Position numbers and translations under genes: made by a program
Notes under the pieces: model-generated
Databases searched by the model: none
The model's input: the letters and a program-made list of their open reading frames with translations, nothing else
Told to the model about the DNA's origin: nothing
In this document: piece after piece, positions 8,443 to 16,860 of the stretch
How positions within the stretch are numbered: the first letter of the stretch is position 1
Layout: each line of letters starts with the position of its first letter
NCBI GenBank assembly: GCA_964428185.1
Contig: CAYRXH010000007.1
Span: forward strand, 1 to 57,523
Direction of reading: 5' to 3'
Length of the DNA stretch: 57,523 nt
Origin: CAYMAZ01 sp964428185
GTDB taxonomy: Bacteria; Bacteroidota; Bacteroidia; Bacteroidales; DTU049

Positions 8443-10248
8443 CTATTCAGCAATCAGTTTAATGCCGGTAGTTCCTTGTTCAGAACTTAAGCTGATCATA
8501 TACATTCCTGCAGGAAGATCTGAAATGTTCAGAGTGTAGATATTGCTTCCCTGTGAAATATTCTCAGTAAGACTGATTAGTTGTTTGCCTATAATATCCG
8601 ACACAGTTATTGAGAGGTTGTCATTCTGTGAACCGGTGAAGCTGATGTTGACAATATCATTTGCAGGGTTTGGATACACCAGAAGATCATAAAATCCGGA
8701 GTTTGAAAATTCCTGCATTGAAGAATAATTTGCATAATACTGCTGACTCATTATAGCACAACCGAAACTGTTTTTTGCTTCAAGAGTGTAGTATCCGCTT
8801 TGTGTGATGGTCAGTGTTTGTTGTGTTGCTCCGGGAATGGCAGTGCCGTCAAGATACCACTGCAGCTCATATCCCGACATCATTGTTTCCAGCACATTTC
8901 CTGTCTGCCAGAATGTTGGCTGGGGAGGGAGGTTTAAGAATGCCAGATATAAAGAGTCACTGAAGGCTGAGCAACCGAAGTCGTTCATGAGAGAAACATA
9001 ATAATTTCCGCTTGAATACACTGTGACCATGGAATCTGTTGCCCCGACAATCGCTGTAGTATCCATGTACCATTGCCAGAAAAACAAACCGGAAGACGAT
9101 AATTTGATGCTGTCTCCAAAACAAGCAGTATCATTTGGAAGAATATGAAATCCTGAAAACACAGGACGGGGATACACTATGATCGTATCAGTATCAGCAA
9201 AATTCAACAAGGGATGGTCAATAGTCATATTAATATTTAGCCCCGAATTTGTCAGATGGACATTTCCGGCTGTATGACCGAGAAAACTCACAGTAGCACA
9301 CCAGTCATCACCTGCGGAACCACCTCCCATGAAGTCGTCATTGTCCCAGACCTCAATGTTGTAGATGACATTATTCAGTGTGATTGTTGGAAATGAAAAA
9401 GTGGACGAAGACTGATTGGAAACATGATCACTTTGATAAATCTGAGTAGATCCTTCAAAGATGCGAATGAAATAGTCCGGCCCGTCAAAAATATCATCAC
9501 ATGAAGAGGCTGATCCTGAAACATTGACCGAAGACATGAAATAGCCAAGAGTGTCGATGGTGGTAGACAATGAAACAATGTATTCTCCGGCATTAGAATA
9601 GGTCTGAGCTGGAGGAAATTCAACATCTGAAGTATTGCCGTTTCCAAAATCCCATGAATATGAATATGAAGGGTTCCCCTGACTTTGATGAACAGGTGTA
9701 AAAACTGTCGTTACCGGTGCACATCCTGTAGGGTTTGTTATTGTAAAACTGCTATTGCCACTTGAACTGGGCAAAATGGTAATCGGAATATCAAAAAAAT
9801 CATCCTGGGTTTGGTTGAGTCCAAGAACAGTAACATAAGCTTTTACATACACAGTGATGACATAATCTCCGGGGATTAGTGGTGTGCCGCAGAATTTTGC
9901 ACAGCCATGCTCAGTTGCAGGTGGATTTGATGAAGGATAGAAGTTGTTGTTGGAAGAACTGCTTTCAAAACTGAGCCCGTATGGAATACCTACAACTCCT
10001 GTTACTTCAATTCTGTCTAAGGTAACATCCATGCCTGATCCGGCATCTGTAAATTCAGCGGGCATGTAAAATGTTACGTCTTCATCGTAATACTGCAACG
10101 CTGCTCCGGGAGGAAGAGTGTCTGGACAAAGTGTAGGTTTTGCAGGCAATACGGTACATCCGTAATCAATCACGCAGCCTGGACATTGCGCATTGGCAAG
10201 CAGGCCGACAAAACAAAGAAAAAGAAAAAAGGGTATAATTTTTTTCAT
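8443..10248 (-). CDS. Secreted PKD-domain protein with type IX sorting domain
   Basis: The protein (601 residues from the Met at 10248) has a signal peptide ending LLANAQ and then a cysteine-containing start (CPGCVIDYGC). A PKD-like domain follows at mid-length (YSYSWDFGNGNTSD). The middle and later parts hold immunoglobulin-like repeats with WQWYMDTTAIVGAT and LQWYLDGTAIPGAT. The last 80 or so residues are a type IX secretion C-terminal domain (LLVYPNPANDIVNISF, then DLPAGMYMISL). It is probably exported by the type IX system and displayed or released. I chose the start at 10248 because a TAAGTTTG box lies 21 bases upstream. Its function is unknown. Confidence 0.85.
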   Translation of the reverse strand: MKKIIPFFLFLCFVGLLANAQCPGCVIDYGCTVLPAKPTLCPDTLPPGAALQYYDEDVTFYMPAEFTDAGSGMDVTLDRIEVTGVVGIPYGLSFESSSSNNNFYPSSNPPATEHGCAKFCGTPLIPGDYVITVYVKAYVTVLGLNQTQDDFFDIPITILPSSSGNSSFTITNPTGCAPVTTVFTPVHQSQGNPSYSYSWDFGNGNTSDVEFPPAQTYSNAGEYIVSLSTTIDTLGYFMSSVNVSGSASSCDDIFDGPDYFIRIFEGSTQIYQSDHVSNQSSSTFSFPTITLNNVIYNIEVWDNDDFMGGGSAGDDWCATVSFLGHTAGNVHLTNSGLNINMTIDHPLLNFADTDTIIVYPRPVFSGFHILPNDTACFGDSIKLSSSGLFFWQWYMDTTAIVGATDSMVTVYSSGNYYVSLMNDFGCSAFSDSLYLAFLNLPPQPTFWQTGNVLETMMSGYELQWYLDGTAIPGATQQTLTITQSGYYTLEAKNSFGCAIMSQQYYANYSSMQEFSNSGFYDLLVYPNPANDIVNISFTGSQNDNLSITVSDIIGKQLISLTENISQGSNIYTLNISDLPAGMYMISLSSEQGTTGIKLIAE

Positions 10249-10269
10249 ATAAATTTTCAGTTTTCTGTA

Positions 10270-10277
10270 CAAACTTA
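10270..10277 (-). promoter_or_regulatory. Putative promoter -7 box for the PKD-domain secreted gene
   Basis: The minus strand reads TAAGTTTG, an exact TAnnTTTG match, 21 bases before the chosen start at 10248 and downstream of an alternative in-frame Met at 10296. Confidence 0.45.
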
Positions 10278-10362
10278 AATCGTTTTTCATAATCATTATA
10301 TTTTTTTACAATAATTAACAAACAAAAAGTGCAGGAAATATGAAAATCTGGCGATTCTATTA

Positions 10363-10370
10363 TATTTTTG
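10363..10370 (+). promoter_or_regulatory. Putative promoter -7 box for the DUF2061 gene
   Basis: TATTTTTG matches TAnnTTTG and ends 18 bases before the start at 10389. No clear -33 element is seen. Confidence 0.45.
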
Positions 10371-10388
10371 CACTTTTTTGCATAAAAC

Positions 10389-10853
10389 ATGAAATCAAAT
10401 CACAGATATTTTAAGGATACCAATTTCAGGAGTATAACAAAAGGGGTGAGTTGGAGACTGTTTGCTTCACTGGATACATTTCTGCTGTCGTGGTTGATTT
10501 TTGGAAATTATGTGGACGCAGGTTCCATAGCACTTCTGGAAGTAATAACAAAGGTGTTCTTATATTACCTGCACGAACGTTTATGGAATGTTAATTCCTT
10601 TGGTCGCCGACCTGATGGTTCTATCAGCCATGTGCGAAGCATTGCAAAGAGTATTTCATGGAGGGCTGTCGGAACAATAGATACAGCAATATTGTCGTTG
10701 ATTGTGGCAGGATCTCTGAGGGGGGCAATCACACTGGGAGTTACAGAGATTTTTACGAAAATTGCTCTCTTTTATATTCATGAACGTATCTGGACAAGAA
10801 TTAAATGGGGAAGAATAAGACTTGAGCCTGAGGTTACAGAAAAAAAGAGATAA
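10389..10853 (+). CDS. DUF2061 membrane protein with two tandem domains
   Basis: The 154-residue protein carries two copies of the DUF2061 pattern. The first is KGVSWRLFASLDTFLLSWLI ending YYLHERLW; the second is KSISWRAVGTIDTAILSLIV ending FYIHERIW. Each copy has two predicted hydrophobic helices and a conserved HERxW end, so it should be a small inner-membrane protein with about four helices. DUF2061 proteins are sometimes found next to sulfate-assimilation genes, but no such gene is present here. The function is unknown. It has its own promoter box and sits just ahead of rpmB. Confidence 0.88.
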   Translation: MKSNHRYFKDTNFRSITKGVSWRLFASLDTFLLSWLIFGNYVDAGSIALLEVITKVFLYYLHERLWNVNSFGRRPDGSISHVRSIAKSISWRAVGTIDTAILSLIVAGSLRGAITLGVTEIFTKIALFYIHERIWTRIKWGRIRLEPEVTEKKR

Positions 10854-10859
10854 ATAATT

Positions 10860-10889
10860 TTGTCAATTCAAAAAATCTTCGGATATTTG
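10860..10889 (+). promoter_or_regulatory. Putative promoter for rpmB
   Basis: A TTG at 10860-10862 is followed after 19 bases by GATATTTG (10882-10889), a 7-of-8 match to TAnnTTTG, ending 28 bases before the rpmB start. Confidence 0.45.
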
Positions 10890-10917
10890 CACCCCCAAAA
10901 TAAAAATCTATTGAATC

Positions 10918-11154
10918 ATGGCAAGAGTATGTCAACTTACAGGAAAGAAAGTCATTTCAGGCAATAATGTGTCTCACTCAAATGCACGTACCAGAAGAAA
11001 ATTTTATCCAAATCTTCAGGTTAAAAGATATTTTGTTCCCGAGGAAGGACGTTGGGTAACTTTGAAACTGAGCACATCTGCCATGAGAAACATTAATAAA
11101 AACGGTGTTTCTGCAGAAATCAAAAAAGCAATTAAAAAAGGGTTAATAAAGTAG
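10918..11154 (+). CDS. rpmB: 50S ribosomal protein L28
   Basis: This is a 78-residue large-subunit protein with the family start MARVCQLTGKKVISGNNVSH and the basic core RTRRKFYPNLQVKRYF. It keeps the first Cys of the N-terminal region but lacks the other zinc-binding cysteines, so it is a zinc-free form. L33 (rpmG) often follows L28 in Bacteroidota, but here the next gene is a convergent UbiD-family gene. A hairpin with a T run at 11182-11212 is a good terminator for it. Confidence 0.96.
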   Translation: MARVCQLTGKKVISGNNVSHSNARTRRKFYPNLQVKRYFVPEEGRWVTLKLSTSAMRNINKNGVSAEIKKAIKKGLIK

Positions 11155-11166
11155 TATAGGATTTTT

Positions 11167-13017
11167 CTATTTGTCATAAAGATAACCCTCGATTCCGGGG
11201 GTTATTTTTTTGTACTTCAGCGAAGGTGATTCAATAAGTTCACCAATGTTCAGTTCCTTCCATAATTCATCAATTTTATCAATGGTTCTTTGATCTGAAG
11301 TAATAATATTGGGCCTTGAAATTTCAATACCATCAGCAGAACTTTTCATGCTTCCGTCAAATCCCACACAATATCCGATGTCTGTTTTTTCAATAAATAG
11401 ATCATTTCCAGGATCAAAATTAGCCAGAAACATCCACAGTAACTCATATTCGTTGAGATGACTGCAGGTATGATCCATATAGATGATAAAAGGTATGTTT
11501 GTGCCGTTTCCGATGATTTTTGAGTGCAGTTGCCTGAGGGTTTCTGTTTTTGTTTTATCAACAAAATTGAGTGAAAGTGGTGTGCCACTTCGGGGGAAGA
11601 GAATTCTGGTGTCAGTAATTTCTTCAAATCCTTCAACAAATAATTTTCTTCCGTTAATAAATTTCCCTTCATTTGTTGCATCTATGCCAGTCTTTTTTCC
11701 GTAAAGTGGCATGGAATTGGCGTGGTCAAGAGCATCCAGTGGCCCGTTCATAAAATGAAAGTCACGCTCAAAAATGCAGTTTTCCATCACCGTTTCTGCT
11801 ACTTTGTCCAGCTTTCTTACATTCACGCCTTCATTGACAATGATGATGTTTTTGACAAACATCATCTGACCGGCTCCCCAAAGAGCGTTCATCACTTTTA
11901 CAGCCTGTCCTGGATAGGATTTCCGAATACTGACGATGGCAAGATTATGAAACCCCCCTTCGGGAGGAAGATACATGTCCAGAATTTCAGGAGCAATCAT
12001 TGCTTTGATAAGTGGCAGAAACAACTGTTCTGTTGCCTCTCCGAGATATGCATCTTCCATAGGAGGAATGCCCACAATTGTAGCAGGATATACAGCATCC
12101 TTTCTGTGTGAAATATGTGTCACATGAAAAACAGGATATTTGTCAGGCAAACTGTAAAATCCTGTATGATCTCCAAATGGCCCTTCTGTTCTAAATTCTT
12201 CAGATGGGTCAATGTATCCTTCAATGACAAAATCAACGTCTTCAGGGACATGAATATCACAGCTCAGGCATTTGACGAGCCTGACTTTCTTTTTTCTGAG
12301 AAAACCTGCAAATGCATATTCGCTGATCATCTCAGGCAAAGGGGCAGTGGCGCAATACGTGTACACAGGATCACCTCCCAGAGTGACCACAACAGGCATC
12401 TTTTGTCCCAATTTTCGGTACTTCTCAAAGTGTGCAGCCCCTCCTTTGTGCTTGTGCCAGTGCATTCCAGTTGTTTGTTTGTCAAAGACCTGCATTCTGT
12501 ACATTCCTGCATTGATGCTCCCGTTTTCAGGATCCATTGTGTGAACCACAGGAAGAGTAATGAATCTTCCGCCATCATGAGGCCAGCATTTCAGAATTGG
12601 AAGTTTGTGCAAATCAGGTTCATGCATGCGTTTCTGAAAGCAGGTGCCACTTTTTCCTGATTTTTTGGGTATGGCAAACCCCATTTCACTGGCTTTACGC
12701 ACCATTCTTAATTTCGATAACAGTCCTTTTTTTTCCGAATTGATTAGGGAAAGAAGTGCTTGTATTCTGTGCTCAAATTCCCTGTAATTGCTCATCCCCA
12801 GTGCTGCAAGTATTCTTTCTCTGCTTCCGTAAGCATTCATAAGTACGGGAAATTCTGTGCCGTTGTTTGTGAACAGGAGGGCAGGGCCATTGTTTTTTGA
12901 CAATCTGTCAGTAATTTCTGCCATCTCAAGTTCAGGAGAAATGAAATGATCAATCCGTTTTACAGAGCCGGTTTGCTCAAGGTGTGCAATAAAATTTTTC
13001 AAGGATGTGTATGCCAT
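11167..13017 (-). CDS. ubiD: UbiD-family (prenylated-FMN) decarboxylase
   Basis: The product (616 residues from the Met at 13017) is a UbiD-family decarboxylase, which uses prenylated FMN to remove aromatic or unsaturated carboxyl groups. Supporting segments are GMYRMQVFDKQTTGMHWHKH, VVVTLGGDPVYTYCATAPLP, ESPSL near the end, and the central FVIEGYIDPSEEFRTEGPFG with GDHTGFYSLPDKYPVFHVTH. Bacteroidota lack ubiquinone, so a menaquinone-pathway role is more likely than a ubiquinone role. The flavin prenyltransferase partner UbiX is not in the window. An earlier in-frame Met at 13086 would cross the promoter box at 13049-13056, so I prefer 13017. Confidence 0.88.
   Translation of the reverse strand: MAYTSLKNFIAHLEQTGSVKRIDHFISPELEMAEITDRLSKNNGPALLFTNNGTEFPVLMNAYGSRERILAALGMSNYREFEHRIQALLSLINSEKKGLLSKLRMVRKASEMGFAIPKKSGKSGTCFQKRMHEPDLHKLPILKCWPHDGGRFITLPVVHTMDPENGSINAGMYRMQVFDKQTTGMHWHKHKGGAAHFEKYRKLGQKMPVVVTLGGDPVYTYCATAPLPEMISEYAFAGFLRKKKVRLVKCLSCDIHVPEDVDFVIEGYIDPSEEFRTEGPFGDHTGFYSLPDKYPVFHVTHISHRKDAVYPATIVGIPPMEDAYLGEATEQLFLPLIKAMIAPEILDMYLPPEGGFHNLAIVSIRKSYPGQAVKVMNALWGAGQMMFVKNIIIVNEGVNVRKLDKVAETVMENCIFERDFHFMNGPLDALDHANSMPLYGKKTGIDATNEGKFINGRKLFVEGFEEITDTRILFPRSGTPLSLNFVDKTKTETLRQLHSKIIGNGTNIPFIIYMDHTCSHLNEYELLWMFLANFDPGNDLFIEKTDIGYCVGFDGSMKSSADGIEISRPNIITSDQRTIDKIDELWKELNIGELIESPSLKYKKITPGIEGYLYDK
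11182..11212 (+). terminator. Rho-independent terminator after rpmB, inside the ubiD 3' end
   Basis: A 9-bp stem (ATAACCCTC pairing with GGGGGTTAT, with one G-T pair) and a 6-base loop (GATTCC) are followed by a run of T. It lies 28 bases after the rpmB stop and also encodes the last residues of the convergent ubiD gene (ITPGIEGYL). Confidence 0.75.
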
Positions 13018-13032
13018 GAAACTAAAAAGTAT

Positions 13033-13040
13033 GATATTTG
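13033..13040 (+). promoter_or_regulatory. Putative promoter -7 box for tpx
   Basis: GATATTTG is a 7-of-8 match to TAnnTTTG (same variant as in front of rpmB), 36 bases before the tpx start. It faces the minus-strand ubiD box at 13049-13056. Confidence 0.35.
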
Positions 13041-13048
13041 CGATGTGG

Positions 13049-13056
13049 CAAAAATA
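13049..13056 (-). promoter_or_regulatory. Putative promoter -7 box for ubiD
   Basis: The minus strand reads TATTTTTG, an exact match, 31 bases before the ubiD start at 13017. Only 8 bases separate it from the tpx box on the other strand. Confidence 0.4.
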
Positions 13057-13076
13057 AATAATTAAAACATAAACAG

Positions 13077-13583
13077 ATGAAAACAACAGTTGGAGTTATT
13101 TCAATGAAGGGAAATCCCCTCACATTAATGGGTGAAATGGTGAAAAAAGGTGATATGGCACAGGATTTTACTGTGATGAATAATGAACTGAAACCTGTAA
13201 AACTAAGTGATTTTCAGGGGAAGAAAATTATTTTATCGGTGATGCCTTCTATAGATACCCCTGTGTGTGCTGCTCAAACTCGTAGATTCAATGCCGAATC
13301 TGCTGCTATGGAAAATGTTGTGGTGCTTACCCTATCAATGGATCTTCCCTTTGCCCTGGCTCGTTTCTGTGGAAACGAGGGCATTGACAATGCCATCACA
13401 CTTTCCGATCACAGAGACCGTGACTTTGGCTATAAATATGGATTTTATATTCAGGAATTGGGATTACTAGCAAGGGGTATTGTGGTGATTGGAGAAGACG
13501 GCATTGTTAAATATGTAGAATTTGTAAAGGAAGTAACCAATGAACCCGATTATGATTCTGCCCTGAAAGCAGTTCAAGCCTAA
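13077..13583 (+). CDS. tpx: Thiol peroxidase, Tpx type
   Basis: Tpx is an atypical 2-Cys peroxiredoxin that reduces hydrogen and lipid peroxides with electrons from thioredoxin. The 168-residue length is normal. The peroxidatic Cys64 sits in PSIDTPVCAAQTRRF and the resolving Cys98 in LARFCGNEGI; both are conserved. The Tpx-specific segment SDHRDRDFGYKYG is present. It is divergent from ubiD, with facing promoter boxes 8 bases apart, and converges with ald. Confidence 0.95.
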   Translation: MKTTVGVISMKGNPLTLMGEMVKKGDMAQDFTVMNNELKPVKLSDFQGKKIILSVMPSIDTPVCAAQTRRFNAESAAMENVVVLTLSMDLPFALARFCGNEGIDNAITLSDHRDRDFGYKYGFYIQELGLLARGIVVIGEDGIVKYVEFVKEVTNEPDYDSALKAVQA

Positions 13584-13600
13584 TTTAGGGTATTTAATGC

Positions 13601-14812
13601 CTATCTGAGAAAAGCAGCCATTAGTAACTCTATGTCCTGATAAGGGAGTTTGAATGTATCTCCTATAACCTTGCTTGTAAGAATTCCATTGAAGATATAT
13701 GCCCCTTTTCTGAATCCCTGATCTGACACAAGGTATTTTTCTATACTTCCGTGTTCTCCTATGTCAATCAGTACAGGAGTGAAAAAATTGCTCAGTGCAA
13801 AAGATGCTGTTCTGGGAACTCTTGATGGCATATTGGGAACACAATAATGTGTAACTCCGTTAAACTGAAAAACCGGATTGTTATGTGTGGTGGGCATGGA
13901 AGTGGCTACACAACCTCCCTGGTCAATTGAAGCATCTACGATGATGCTTCCCTGTTTCATCGTCATTACCATTTCTTCTGAAACAACAACAGGCGTTCTG
14001 CCGTGATGACTGTGAAGTGCTGTGATAAGTACATCGGTTGTTTTCAATGCTTTCTGTAAAACACGCGGATGGATAATGGAAGTAAAAAGCCTGGTGCTCA
14101 GTTTGTCTTGCAGTGCTTTCAGTTTATAAAGTTTATTGTCAAAGATTTTTACTGTAGCTCCAAGTCCTAGTGCTGTACGTGCAGCAAATTCTCCGACAGT
14201 ACCTGCTCCAATGATGACAACTTCGGTAGGAGTAATTCCGGTAACACTCCCCAGTATAACACCTCTGCCAAAATCAGAACGGCTCAGATATTCTGCTGCT
14301 ATCTGCATGGCTGTATATCCCGCAATTTCACTCATTGAATGTAGCACAGGAAACATCCCGGTATTGTCGCGGATCATCTCAAAGGCAAATGCAGTGCTTT
14401 TTTTCTGCATCAGAGTTTTGTAGTATTCAATAGTCTGAACTGTGGGGTGAAGGGCCGAAAAAACAGTTTTTCCACTTCCCAGATAGCCAAGCTCCTGATG
14501 CGTAAGAGGTGCAACTTTTAAAACCAGAGACGCTTCAAAAACTGTTTTTGGCTCATCGGTAATTTCTGCTCCTGCATCCGAATATTCATCATCTCTGAAT
14601 CCTGCCAGATGACCAGCTCCGCGCTCAACAATCACCCTATGTCCGTTTTCAACAATGAGCTGTACGCTCTCAGGGCAGAGTGATATCCTATTTTCCTGAA
14701 ATGAATGTTCCCTGGGTACCCCGATTACCAATGATGATCTGGAGGTTTTTACTGCCAACTTTTCTTCCTGTGGAAGTAGCCCGCTTTGAAATGCCATAGA
14801 ATTTTTATCCAT
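13601..14812 (-). CDS. ald: Alanine dehydrogenase
   Basis: Ald reversibly deaminates L-alanine to pyruvate and ammonia with NAD. The N-terminal catalytic domain begins around residue 28 with LVIGVPREHSFQENRISL, then FEMIRDN with the nearby SMSEIAGYTAMQIAAEYL. The Rossmann NAD-binding motif is VIIGAGTVGEFAARTA (about residues 197-212), and VTHYCVPNMPSRVPRTAS is the conserved segment near the C-terminus. The protein is 403 residues, with an N-terminal extension of about 27 residues. It is the last gene of the porX-tsaE-ald operon, 11 bases after tsaE. Confidence 0.92.
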   Translation of the reverse strand: MDKNSMAFQSGLLPQEEKLAVKTSRSSLVIGVPREHSFQENRISLCPESVQLIVENGHRVIVERGAGHLAGFRDDEYSDAGAEITDEPKTVFEASLVLKVAPLTHQELGYLGSGKTVFSALHPTVQTIEYYKTLMQKKSTAFAFEMIRDNTGMFPVLHSMSEIAGYTAMQIAAEYLSRSDFGRGVILGSVTGITPTEVVIIGAGTVGEFAARTALGLGATVKIFDNKLYKLKALQDKLSTRLFTSIIHPRVLQKALKTTDVLITALHSHHGRTPVVVSEEMVMTMKQGSIIVDASIDQGGCVATSMPTTHNNPVFQFNGVTHYCVPNMPSRVPRTASFALSNFFTPVLIDIGEHGSIEKYLVSDQGFRKGAYIFNGILTSKVIGDTFKLPYQDIELLMAAFLR

Positions 14813-14823
14813 ATATGGTGGAA

Positions 14824-15246
14824 TTATAAAACCTGAATAATCCTTGATTTGTCAAACTCGTTGAGTGTCATTTTAATTCTAATTACATCATGGGTTAACG
14901 CATTTTCCACATGTTCTGCCCATTCAATGAAACAATAATTGCCGCTGTTGAAATAATCTTCATAGCCTATATTCACAAAATCTGCCAGCTTTTCTATCCG
15001 GTAACAATCAAAATGATACAGTTCTTCACCACTGCCTGTTCGGTAAACATTAATGACTGAAAATGTAGGACTTTTCGTTTCAGTTGTAACACCCAGAACT
15101 TTACATAGTGCCTTGATAAATGTCGTTTTCCCTATTCCCATCTCCCCGTAAAAGGCAAAGAGCCTGTTTCCAGGGAAATGTCCTATGAACTCAGCAGCAA
15201 CGCTTTCAATATTTTCAAGAGAACCGATCACATAATAATTATTCAT
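14824..15246 (-). CDS. tsaE: tRNA threonylcarbamoyladenosine biosynthesis ATPase TsaE
   Basis: TsaE is the small ATPase that drives the TsaBDE complex making threonylcarbamoyladenosine at position 37 of ANN-reading tRNAs. The 140-residue protein has a Walker A loop GEMGIGKTTFIKAL near residues 34-47, the switch segment TKSPTFSVINVY, and the HFDCYRI and FIEWAEHVENAL blocks typical of the family. It starts 4 bases after the porX stop, so translation is probably coupled. Confidence 0.94.
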   Translation of the reverse strand: MNNYYVIGSLENIESVAAEFIGHFPGNRLFAFYGEMGIGKTTFIKALCKVLGVTTETKSPTFSVINVYRTGSGEELYHFDCYRIEKLADFVNIGYEDYFNSGNYCFIEWAEHVENALTHDVIRIKMTLNEFDKSRIIQVL

Positions 15247-15250
15247 AAAC

Positions 15251-16804
15251 TTATTTTGATTTTAAAAGCACCACAGGAGACAGAATTTCCTCAAGGGAAA
15301 TACCGCCATGCTGAAATGTGTCACTGAAATACCTGACAAATTGGTTATAATTGTTGGGATACACCAGATAATCATAGCCTTTGCAGAAAACATAAGATGT
15401 GCTCACATTGGGACGCGGAAGATACAGCTGGGCAGGATTGCTCACTTCATAGATGTTTTTTGAGTCATAGTTGAGATTGCGGCCGTATTTGAATCTGATA
15501 TTGGTGTTTGTTTCCCTGTCGCCAATGATTTTTACGGGGTTTTTTATCTGAACAGAACCGTGGTCAGTGGTCAGAACCACAGTGATTTTTTTCTCTGAAA
15601 GAAATTTCATGATATCATACAGGGGTGAATGCATGAACCATGATAAGGTGAGCGAACGATAGGCCGGTTCATCATCTGCAAGCTCCTTGATGATATCCAT
15701 ATCTGTTCTTGCATGTGAAATCAAATCCACAAAGTTGTATATGATTACATTCAGTTTGTTCGACAGCAGATTTGACATCTGATCAGCTAGTTTTTTCCCT
15801 GCCGGAAGATTCAGAATTTTATTGAAGGAAAATTTATAATTCTTACCCAGTCTTTTAAGTTGCTCGGCCAGCAAATCTTTTTCGTAAAAATTCTTTGAAT
15901 GTTCATCCTCATCTTCTACCCAGAGATTGGGATATCGCTTCTGAATTTCAGAGGGCATCATCCCTGAAAACATTGCATTGCGTGAATACTGGGTCACAGA
16001 AGGGATGATGGAGTAGAAAATTTCATCCTTTTCCACATGAAAAAACTGTTCAATTTCAGGCTGCAGAATTTTCCACTGGTCATATCTCAGATTGTCAATG
16101 ACAATGAGAAATGTGGTCTGGTTTTCATCAACAACGGGAAAGAGCTTGCTGCGAAACAGTGTGTGAGAGAACAGTGGTTTTTCACCGGAATCAGGTTTGA
16201 TCCAGTCTTTATAATTTTCAACGAAATAGCGGGCAAAAACAGAATTGGCCTCTTCCTTCTGCATGGACAGGATATCCCGGACCCCTCCGTCGCTTGAATT
16301 CTGAAGATTGACTTCCCAGTAGATCATTTTTTTATATAGTTCAATCCAGTCGTTGAAATTCAGCTTGTTGGAAATTTCCATACCGATCTGTCTGAATTCA
16401 CGCTGATAGTCCATGGTGGTTTTCTGGTCAAGCAGTTTTTTTTCTTCAAGATTTTTTTTCAGGCACAGCAGAATCTGATTTGGATTGACAGGCTTGATGA
16501 GATAATCATCAATTTTTGATCCGATGGCATCTTCCATGATGGATTCTTCTTCACTTTTTGTAATCATCACCACAGGAAGGGCAGGACGGAGGGCTTTGAT
16601 TCTTGGCAGAACTTCAATCCCACTCATACCGGGCATATTTTCATCCAGAAAAACAATGTCAAAACGCTGGTCTTTCAGTATATCAAGAGCATCACTTCCA
16701 TTGGTCGCTGTGGTAACCTCAAAGTCCTTCTGTCTTAGAAAAATGATGTGGGGTTTCAGTATTTCAATTTCATCATCAACCCATAGAATTCGTCGTTTAG
16801 CCAT
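15251..16804 (-). CDS. porX: PorX-type response regulator with PglZ phosphatase domain
   Basis: The 517-residue protein joins an N-terminal receiver to a C-terminal PglZ/alkaline-phosphatase-fold domain, the layout of PorX, the regulator needed for type IX secretion in Porphyromonas and relatives. The receiver has Asp10/Asp11, phospho-acceptor Asp54 in IVFLDENMPGMSG, Thr82 and Lys104 (YLIKPVNPNQ). The PglZ part shows TFLIVIDNLRYDQW, SVTQYSRNAMFSGMMPSE and VVLTTDHGSVQI, which supply metal ligands in this fold. The partner kinase PorY is not in the window. It heads the porX-tsaE-ald operon. Confidence 0.93.
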   Translation of the reverse strand: MAKRRILWVDDEIEILKPHIIFLRQKDFEVTTATNGSDALDILKDQRFDIVFLDENMPGMSGIEVLPRIKALRPALPVVMITKSEEESIMEDAIGSKIDDYLIKPVNPNQILLCLKKNLEEKKLLDQKTTMDYQREFRQIGMEISNKLNFNDWIELYKKMIYWEVNLQNSSDGGVRDILSMQKEEANSVFARYFVENYKDWIKPDSGEKPLFSHTLFRSKLFPVVDENQTTFLIVIDNLRYDQWKILQPEIEQFFHVEKDEIFYSIIPSVTQYSRNAMFSGMMPSEIQKRYPNLWVEDEDEHSKNFYEKDLLAEQLKRLGKNYKFSFNKILNLPAGKKLADQMSNLLSNKLNVIIYNFVDLISHARTDMDIIKELADDEPAYRSLTLSWFMHSPLYDIMKFLSEKKITVVLTTDHGSVQIKNPVKIIGDRETNTNIRFKYGRNLNYDSKNIYEVSNPAQLYLPRPNVSTSYVFCKGYDYLVYPNNYNQFVRYFSDTFQHGGISLEEILSPVVLLKSK

Positions 16805-16818
16805 AAATTAAGGTTTTT

Positions 16819-16835
16819 TGCAGATAGAATCTGCA
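16819..16835. promoter_or_regulatory. Inverted repeat in the porX leader (possible operator)
   Basis: A perfect 7-bp inverted repeat (TGCAGAT, spacer AGA, ATCTGCA) lies between the porX promoter box and its start codon. It could be a regulator site or a small leader hairpin. No T run follows it in the porX direction that would make it a clear terminator. Confidence 0.35.
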
Positions 16836-16852
16836 TTTTATGTAAAAGTATT

Positions 16853-16860
16853 CAAAGATA
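16853..16860 (-). promoter_or_regulatory. Putative promoter -7 box for porX-tsaE-ald
   Basis: The minus strand reads TATCTTTG, an exact TAnnTTTG match, 48 bases before the porX start. The leader contains the inverted repeat at 16819-16835. Confidence 0.5.

Noticed and set aside
12115..12660. Long plus-strand open frames (up to 181 codons) opposite ubiD
   Set aside because: They are antisense to a strongly conserved enzyme, rich in Cys, His and Phe in unnatural patterns, and have no upstream signals.
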